A DNA stretch of 43,306 nt from a virus, in the IMG/VR virus record IMGVR_UViG_3300031566_000111, positions 1 to 43,306 of that record; one strand, given 5' to 3'. A program made the position numbers and the translations under genes. Numbering within the stretch: the first letter of the stretch is position 1; each line of letters starts with the position of its first letter. Shown here piece by piece: positions 37,774 through 43,306 of the stretch. The notes under the pieces are model-generated. The model saw only the letters and a program-made list of their open reading frames with translations. It was not told the origin of the DNA and ran no database searches.

Positions 37774-40700
37774 GAAGATCGCTGACAGCCTGGCCGCTGA
37801 AGCGTCCCTTTCGTTTCCTGGCCAATACCCACGTGGAACTGGCGACCTTGCAAACAGTAATGTACTGTTGGGCTCATTCAGTATTAACGGGAAAGTCTAC
37901 GTTCTCCCCACAATGGAAAATGGTAAAAAAATCTACGACCCGGCTTCCGTTGCCCATGGCTATGGCCTTGAGAAATACCCTCAGTTTAATTCTGTAAAAG
38001 AAGCGGAGGCTTGGATTCAGGAGAACCACGGGAGGGTAAACGAAGACGGTACCCTTTCTGGCCGCCCATTCAGTGGGGGGGCTCTACCTGATCCCGAAAC
38101 TCTGGCCGCTCAACTGAACCAAGGATACCCAGAAATTGACGAAACAAAAGACCCGGAAAGCATAGCGCAACTCCTTGTCCAAAAGGACTACGAGGAGATG
38201 GGCGCCGCCCCGCCGGCAGGATATAAGGAGCTAGGCGGAGGCCTTCGTCAAGAGCTCCCCACCAAGGAAGTCAAAAAACACATGACCGACGTGGGCTGGA
38301 GTGCCTTCCAGAACCAGAAGCGTCAGGCGGCCGGTAAGGCCCTGGCGACTACAGCCAATACAATGCAGCGGTTCTGGGACTCTGCCACCCTGGGCTTTGC
38401 AAAGAAGCTTGGGGTCCGCCTCATTGAAGACGAAAACGTTCCCGACGACGTGTTGACCACAGTCCTTGGAGAGCTCGGTGGGTTTACCGGGTTCCTCGCG
38501 ACGCCCATGAAGATCGGGAAGGGTGTCGCGGCCGTCATGGGTGGGCGACTGGCGAGGCTGGCGAAGACACCCAAGATCGCCCGTTGGCTCAAGTATGCGA
38601 TCGAGGGTCCGACCGCCCTGGGTGTGGCGACGGCTGTCTCTGACATCCCCTCCCTCAGTAAACAGGTCAACGAGTCTGGAGATAAGATAAGCACCATCCA
38701 GACCATCGCCCAAAGGTTCGGAAGCGGCGCCGCCTTCGGTGCTGTTTTCGCTGTCACCGGCATGAGCGGGATCGCAAAGAGCAAGGTCGTCAATCAGGCC
38801 ATCTCCCAGGTCGGGAGCAGAGTCCTCGGCAACCTCGTCGGCATGTATAGCCCCGAGATTCTAAAGGGGGCGGCCCTCACGAATGAGGAGCTCGGCCGCG
38901 CCTTTTGGGAAGAGCTTACCTACAGTTGGTTCTCAAGGAAGTCAACGAATCCCAAACGGATGAACGCCGAGATCGCCAAGTGGGAGAAGGAGACGAAGAC
39001 CAAGGTTTCCCAAGCCGTCATTGAGCGTCTGGCCCGGCCCGAGGAGACTAGGAGAGCCGAGCCCATAGAGGAGGCCCCTGCGGAGGGAGTCGTCGGGCTT
39101 GAGGCGATCCCCGAAAACGCCCAAGAGAACGTGCTCAGTATCCTCAAATTCAACCGGTCGATGGACAAGACCTACATCACTTTCGACAAGATCAAGAGCC
39201 ACCCCGTTGTCATGTCCGGAAGGGTCGAGGCAAAAACGCTAGCGGATTTTCTCGGCAAGAACGGGCTAAACGTGACAGGCGTCGAGGAGTGGCAGCGGAC
39301 CCTTAAAGAGCAGGTGTCTGGCGAAAAGCCCGTGCCTGAGCCTGTGCCGGAACCCATCCTGCAGGACGCCTCTAGGCAGGGGCTTACTCCCGAGCTTGAG
39401 GCTCGTCTTCTTGGGTGGCGAGAGAAAAACACGGCCGACTACGCCGACATTGTTGACTTCGGTTTCGAGCTCGGGAAAAACCCTGACGACATCGCTGATT
39501 ACCTCAGTAAGACAGGGATCGCGGTCACCGGGAGGGAGGAGGCTCCAAAGCCCGAGGTTCCTGGTGAGAGGGTCATGCGTGCGAGGAGGCAGATAGAGGG
39601 GAAGGTGGCAGAGAAAGAACAGCCAGCCAGGTTTGAGTTCGGAGAGAAGGGTCTTTCCCTTGAGCCTGAGCAGGCTGCCGATCTTCCGGAGGGAAGGTTC
39701 AATGAGTGGCTGGAATCCAGGATCGGCAAGGGAGTGCCGGCTCAAATAAGGGACCTCACGGAGGCGGCCAGGGCCCAAACGCTGAGGCACGTAGAGGGGC
39801 GCCAGGACTTAGCCCCGGAAGAAAGGCCTACAGAAGAACCGTCAACAGAGAGGGAAACCCCCGGCGTCTACCTCCAAAGATGGGCCGAAAAGTTTGGAGC
39901 AAAACCCTGGGAGATGACCCAGGCTGAGTTCCACGAAGTATTGAATAAAAAGTACAAAAAAAGCGGCGAAGCCTGGTATCTTCTCATAGAGAATGTCGGG
40001 CAAAGGACGATTGAGAGAGTGGGGTCCTCAAAGCCGTCCGACATTCTGGATCACTATATCCAGAAATACAACGTCACCGAGCTGACTCTTTCGTTATCCA
40101 AAGAACCAACGACCAAGAATTCTTTGGGAACCTATAGGCTTTATGAGTCGTGGTATGGCAAGATGACTGGCGAAATTTCTATCAATGAAGACGCGATCGC
40201 TTCGCTCGCCAATCGTCATGGTGTCAACAAGGATGCCTTGAGGGCCGGCGCTCTCCGCCACGAAATCGAGCACGCCCTTGACTTGTCTAAAAGAGACTAC
40301 AATAGCCCTACTCAGGTAAAAGAATCTCCGTCCCCCGGCGACAGCCTCATTGGTTATATCAGAGGGTGGATGAAGGATCACTTCGCTAACTATGCTGCCT
40401 TTGAGACGGACTATCTCCACAGGAGCCTGGTCAGGGAGGCTGATAAGCTCGGCCTTAAAGTCCCCGATAACGTCAAGAGCGACGTGCGGAACAGAGACGC
40501 CGCGACATATATGGGGCGGGAATTCGATAAGCTGTTGGCTGACACCCTGGCAAAGATTACAGGAGAGAAAACCCTCCCTACCTTCGAGGAGGCCGACTCC
40601 AAGGCGAAGCGTGAGGCTGAGGATAGGGCGTTTGAAAAGACTCCGGAATACAAGGAATTCAAGGCTGGGAAGATCAGCGACCAGGTTGCTCGTTTAAGGT

Positions 40701-43306
40701 GGCGCCAACGGACAGGCCAAGAGAAGCAGGGGCTCCCTCCTCCCACAGAGAAGCCCCCTGGACAGGCTGAGTTGGAGTTCGGTGAGGGAGAATTCAAGAG
40801 CATAGACTTGCGTGAGAACAAGACGTTCTTCGAATGGAAAGACAAGCCCATCAAGGACATCGAGGCCAACAAGGAAAAGATTGGCTGGCATCTTTACCGT
40901 GAGCTTATCTCCCACAAAAAGGAGATGATTGAACTCGAGAGGATGAAGGCCTATGAGACCCCGGAGAAGGGCGGAAAGCCTGGGCCCGAGGTTCTCGATG
41001 ACCTGTACGCAAGGAAGATCATCTCGGAAAAAGAATACAGAGACAGGCTCCGTGAACACTACGGCTATGACTCTATGGAGAAGGCCGAGGCTGAGATGGC
41101 CCAGGAAGCCGAGGCGAAAAGGAAGGCCCAGGCGGAGGTCCGCAGGGTTGAGCGGTATCGTGAACGAGGAGAGATGGCTCCCCAAAAACTTTACGAGCCG
41201 GAGAAGGTTAAGGAGCCCCCCAGTTTCAAGGACATTCGGGTTCCCTTTGATCCTGATGCGATCAGGCGTTTCCGGAACGCAGAGGGGAAGCGCATCCGTT
41301 GGCCGGAAGGATGGGAGAAAGGCTATCATCTGACCTGGGGGAGAGACCGTGTTGATCAGGCAGTCAAGGCCCTCCCGAAGGGATGGAAGTATCAGATTGG
41401 TCCAACAAACAAGGCCGACGTTTTTTGGGTGAAACTGGCCGGGTTCAAGGAAGGTGGCGGAGGAGAGATTCCTTCACCGAAAAAAGCCCTGAAAGAAGGC
41501 GGACTTCTTTTCCCGGTGGGTGAAGACATCTCCACCACTGTCAGGAAAATCCAGTTCGGTCAGACTCATTACGCCGTGAACGAAAAAGAGATTCCGGCAG
41601 ACAGCCTTGAGGCTATCCGGAAGGCCATCACTCCTCAGGAAATACGGGACGCCCTCGCCATCGAGGAAGCCAAGATTGCCAGGGCCACAACAGGGAAAGC
41701 CCTACTCACTTCCCGTGAGGCGGCCGACCTTATGTCAAGCGTTCTCAAGGACAGGAAGGTCGAGCATGAGATCATGGTTGGAGAGAACGATGCCGGCCAA
41801 GCCCATGCCTGGATTCAGATCGACAGGAAGGGTTACGATCCAACGAGCCAGGGACTCGGCAGTCCGGGTGAATCGATTGCCTACTATCATCCGGTAAACG
41901 CTCCTCGAGGGGCTGATCCCCGGCTCATGGACGCTCTCCCCATCCTCAGGAAATGGTCTCGGCTTATCCCTCGTCAACACTGGGGCCCCATCGTGGAGGC
42001 CGTGGGCGACAGATGGATTGGAGGCAAGGCCAAGGACCTCACCCTCGAGCATTTTATAAAACGGGAAGCGAAGATGCTGAGAGAAAAGAGGCCCCCCGAA
42101 AGACTCGAGAGAGAGAAGGGAGACCTCGGTCAGGAGCCCGAGACTGGATTCGGTGAGGTTCCGGAGGGAAAAAGCGCGACGGCCGGGTATGTCGAAAAGG
42201 CCGGGGAGGAGGCCGAGCTTTCAGATGTGAGGAAGGCCGTATCTGAGGTGCTCGACAGCCTCTCTGAGAAGGACAGGAAAGTTGCCGAGGCTTGGGACAT
42301 GACGGACAGGCAGCTTGGAGAGGAGCTCGGGGTGTCGCACACCCAGGCGAACAAGATGAGGCGTGACGTGTTCGACAAGATGCGCCGGAACCCGAAGGTC
42401 CAGGAGGCCGCTCGGCAAATGAGCGACAAGCTGGAGGTCCAGGAGGCCGGGGAGAAGGGGAAGGGAGACCCGAAGAAAGCCTACCTCAAGACCATCCATC
42501 GCATCATCAATATGCCAGAGTCTCTCCACTTCCAGGAGATTGAGGAACTCCCGCAGGGATGGAAGAAGGTCATCTCTGATTTCGGCAACAAGTTTGTTGA
42601 CTTCAAGGACGAACTGCTCGAGAACTGGGCAGCCGGCTCGAAGAAAGCGGCCGACCTGATCAGGCTCCCTCAGTGGTCTAAGTTCTACCGCCCCCTGGCT
42701 GAGAAACTGGTAGACATGGAGGCTGAATCAAACCGGGTGTCTGACAAGTCTTTCCGTATGGCCCAGGGGTTCTTCACTCGGGACAAGGATTCGATTAAAA
42801 GGTTTGGTCGCGCCATCGAGAGGGAGGAGGAGATCAACCGCAGGCTCCGTCCGGAAGAACTTGCCGAAGAATACGATATGACCCCCGCAGAGGCGAAGGC
42901 TTTCATCGGGATGACGAGAGCCCTCGACTTCATCGCTAAGAGATGGGCTCCCCGAGTGATGCGCCGGGCCGGTGTTGACGAGCAAAGGATTCTTGAATAC
43001 CTCAACAGCCTTGAGGCTCAGGGTGCTTACTGGCCTCACTTGAGATTCGGTAGGTACGGTGTCGTCACCAAGGGGATGAGCGCACAACGGGAGATGCCCT
43101 TCAAGAAACCTCCTACACTAGAGTTCACCGCCTTTGAGACGAAGCGTGAGGCCCAGGCATACGTCGATAAAGTAAAGTCCGCCGGCAGAATCGAAGACCC
43201 TCACGGGTCAGGTTATGACATCGACCCCTCCTCTGTGAAGATGGTTGATCTTCGGGACTACAATCGAGATCCTGCTACCTTCGTCAACATGATGCGGTAT
43301 CTGCCG
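37727..43306 (+). CDS. Giant polyvalent ejection protein, N-terminal part (continues at 1..1963)
   Basis: ATG 37727 follows CAGGAG at a 5-base spacing, inside the end of the previous gene; ATG 37703 is a weaker alternative. The frame stays open to the window end and joins position 2, giving about 2460 residues. Domains in order: a GSFSINGKVYVLPTMENGKK module (43-100) frequent in injected phage proteins; a hydrophobic region (240-350, LGGFTGFLATPMKIGKGVAA); LRHEIEHALD with the HExxH metalloprotease signature (H845, E846, H849); a transglutaminase-like signature with Ser in place of Cys (S1329, H1360, D1371); a σ-region-4-like helix-turn-helix (about 1508-1560); then the LPD38-like end. It is probably packaged in the head and injected, combining several host-directed functions. 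Confidence 0.85.
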   Translation, partial: MLQFTEKSPEQKSIAEKIADSLAAEASLSFPGQYPRGTGDLANSNVLLGSFSINGKVYVLPTMENGKKIYDPASVAHGYGLEKYPQFNSVKEAEAWIQENHGRVNEDGTLSGRPFSGGALPDPETLAAQLNQGYPEIDETKDPESIAQLLVQKDYEEMGAAPPAGYKELGGGLRQELPTKEVKKHMTDVGWSAFQNQKRQAAGKALATTANTMQRFWDSATLGFAKKLGVRLIEDENVPDDVLTTVLGELGGFTGFLATPMKIGKGVAAVMGGRLARLAKTPKIARWLKYAIEGPTALGVATAVSDIPSLSKQVNESGDKISTIQTIAQRFGSGAAFGAVFAVTGMSGIAKSKVVNQAISQVGSRVLGNLVGMYSPEILKGAALTNEELGRAFWEELTYSWFSRKSTNPKRMNAEIAKWEKETKTKVSQAVIERLARPEETRRAEPIEEAPAEGVVGLEAIPENAQENVLSILKFNRSMDKTYITFDKIKSHPVVMSGRVEAKTLADFLGKNGLNVTGVEEWQRTLKEQVSGEKPVPEPVPEPILQDASRQGLTPELEARLLGWREKNTADYADIVDFGFELGKNPDDIADYLSKTGIAVTGREEAPKPEVPGERVMRARRQIEGKVAEKEQPARFEFGEKGLSLEPEQAADLPEGRFNEWLESRIGKGVPAQIRDLTEAARAQTLRHVEGRQDLAPEERPTEEPSTERETPGVYLQRWAEKFGAKPWEMTQAEFHEVLNKKYKKSGEAWYLLIENVGQRTIERVGSSKPSDILDHYIQKYNVTELTLSLSKEPTTKNSLGTYRLYESWYGKMTGEISINEDAIASLANRHGVNKDALRAGALRHEIEHALDLSKRDYNSPTQVKESPSPGDSLIGYIRGWMKDHFANYAAFETDYLHRSLVREADKLGLKVPDNVKSDVRNRDAATYMGREFDKLLADTLAKITGEKTLPTFEEADSKAKREAEDRAFEKTPEYKEFKAGKISDQVARLRWRQRTGQEKQGLPPPTEKPPGQAELEFGEGEFKSIDLRENKTFFEWKDKPIKDIEANKEKIGWHLYRELISHKKEMIELERMKAYETPEKGGKPGPEVLDDLYARKIISEKEYRDRLREHYGYDSMEKAEAEMAQEAEAKRKAQAEVRRVERYRERGEMAPQKLYEPEKVKEPPSFKDIRVPFDPDAIRRFRNAEGKRIRWPEGWEKGYHLTWGRDRVDQAVKALPKGWKYQIGPTNKADVFWVKLAGFKEGGGGEIPSPKKALKEGGLLFPVGEDISTTVRKIQFGQTHYAVNEKEIPADSLEAIRKAITPQEIRDALAIEEAKIARATTGKALLTSREAADLMSSVLKDRKVEHEIMVGENDAGQAHAWIQIDRKGYDPTSQGLGSPGESIAYYHPVNAPRGADPRLMDALPILRKWSRLIPRQHWGPIVEAVGDRWIGGKAKDLTLEHFIKREAKMLREKRPPERLEREKGDLGQEPETGFGEVPEGKSATAGYVEKAGEEAELSDVRKAVSEVLDSLSEKDRKVAEAWDMTDRQLGEELGVSHTQANKMRRDVFDKMRRNPKVQEAARQMSDKLEVQEAGEKGKGDPKKAYLKTIHRIINMPESLHFQEIEELPQGWKKVISDFGNKFVDFKDELLENWAAGSKKAADLIRLPQWSKFYRPLAEKLVDMEAESNRVSDKSFRMAQGFFTRDKDSIKRFGRAIEREEEINRRLRPEELAEEYDMTPAEAKAFIGMTRALDFIAKRWAPRVMRRAGVDEQRILEYLNSLEAQGAYWPHLRFGRYGVVTKGMSAQREMPFKKPPTLEFTAFETKREAQAYVDKVKSAGRIEDPHGSGYDIDPSSVKMVDLRDYNRDPATFVNMMRYLP
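43147..43306. repeat. Terminal redundancy, right copy
   Basis: This repeats positions 1-160 with one silent difference (C at 43180, T at 34). It shows the genome is about 43,146 bases round and was assembled as a circle, or as circularly permuted molecules. Confidence 0.9.

Noticed and set aside
37820-37840. CACGTG palindrome that might be a parS site for the ParB-like protein
   Set aside because: Only the 6-base core and three further bases fit the known parS consensus; a single weak copy inside a gene.
43147-43306. 160-base repeat as a physical direct terminal repeat, as in T7-type genomes
   Set aside because: It lies in the middle of one continuous reading frame and shows one mismatch, so circular assembly overlap is simpler.
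1-43306. tRNA genes, CRISPR arrays, insertion sequences, integrase or diversity-generating elements
   Set aside because: I looked for cloverleaf-like sequences, regular repeats, transposase or reverse-transcriptase motifs and tyrosine/serine recombinase motifs and saw none; a dedicated scan could still find a weak one.

Overview
The window is one complete, circularly assembled tailed-phage genome of about 43.1 kb. Its last 160 bases (43147-43306) repeat its first 160 with a single T/C difference, and the reading frame of one very long gene runs unbroken across that junction. The virion genes (terminase, portal of P22 type, scaffold, HK97-fold coat, short-tail adaptor, P22 gp10-like nozzle, giant ejection protein) point to a short-tailed podovirus-like member of Caudoviricetes. 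Strong GGAGG-type ribosome sites and two perfect TTATCCACA boxes point to a bacterial host. A possible spanin-like gene would fit a Gram-negative host, but the host cannot be named from the sequence. I see no integrase, tRNA, CRISPR array, insertion sequence or reverse transcriptase.

Layout. (1) A leftward early block, 11785 down to 3900, holds about 15 tightly packed genes: small unknown proteins first (11785-9220), then a ParB-like protein with two zinc-type cysteine modules, a small unknown, a RecT/Redβ-type annealing protein, a 41-residue protein, a Cas4/RecB-type Fe-S exonuclease, a DUF6166-like protein and two related tiny proteins. A good leftward terminator lies inside the convergent gene at 3826-3874. 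(2) A 511-base AT-rich and pyrimidine-rich control region (11786-12296) separates the two divergent early blocks. (3) A short rightward block, 12297-16422, starts with an XRE plus sigma-region-4 chimera and continues with small unknown genes, a MazG-like pyrophosphohydrolase, a resolvase-like nuclease and SSB. It ends at a textbook terminator (16441-16469). (4) The rightward late block, from 16619 through 37773, across the junction and on to 3910, carries packaging, head, tail, fibre, glycosidase-like, ejection and lysis genes.

How it fits together. The phage seems to encode recombination and single-strand-binding functions but no recognisable polymerase, primase, helicase or initiator. Tandem DnaA boxes next to small hairpins and an AT-rich stretch at 3009-3193 suggest that the host DnaA machinery starts replication. 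In the late block, capsid genes are followed by two stable hairpins that probably tune expression between head and tail modules. The injection module is the most unusual part: a 440-residue protein with four four-cysteine repeats, a membrane-active small protein, a 348-residue helical protein and a roughly 2460-residue polyvalent protein that carries an HExxH motif, a transglutaminase-like signature and a sigma-region-4-like helix-turn-helix.

Main limits: family names come from recognising motifs by eye. Many early genes could not be identified.
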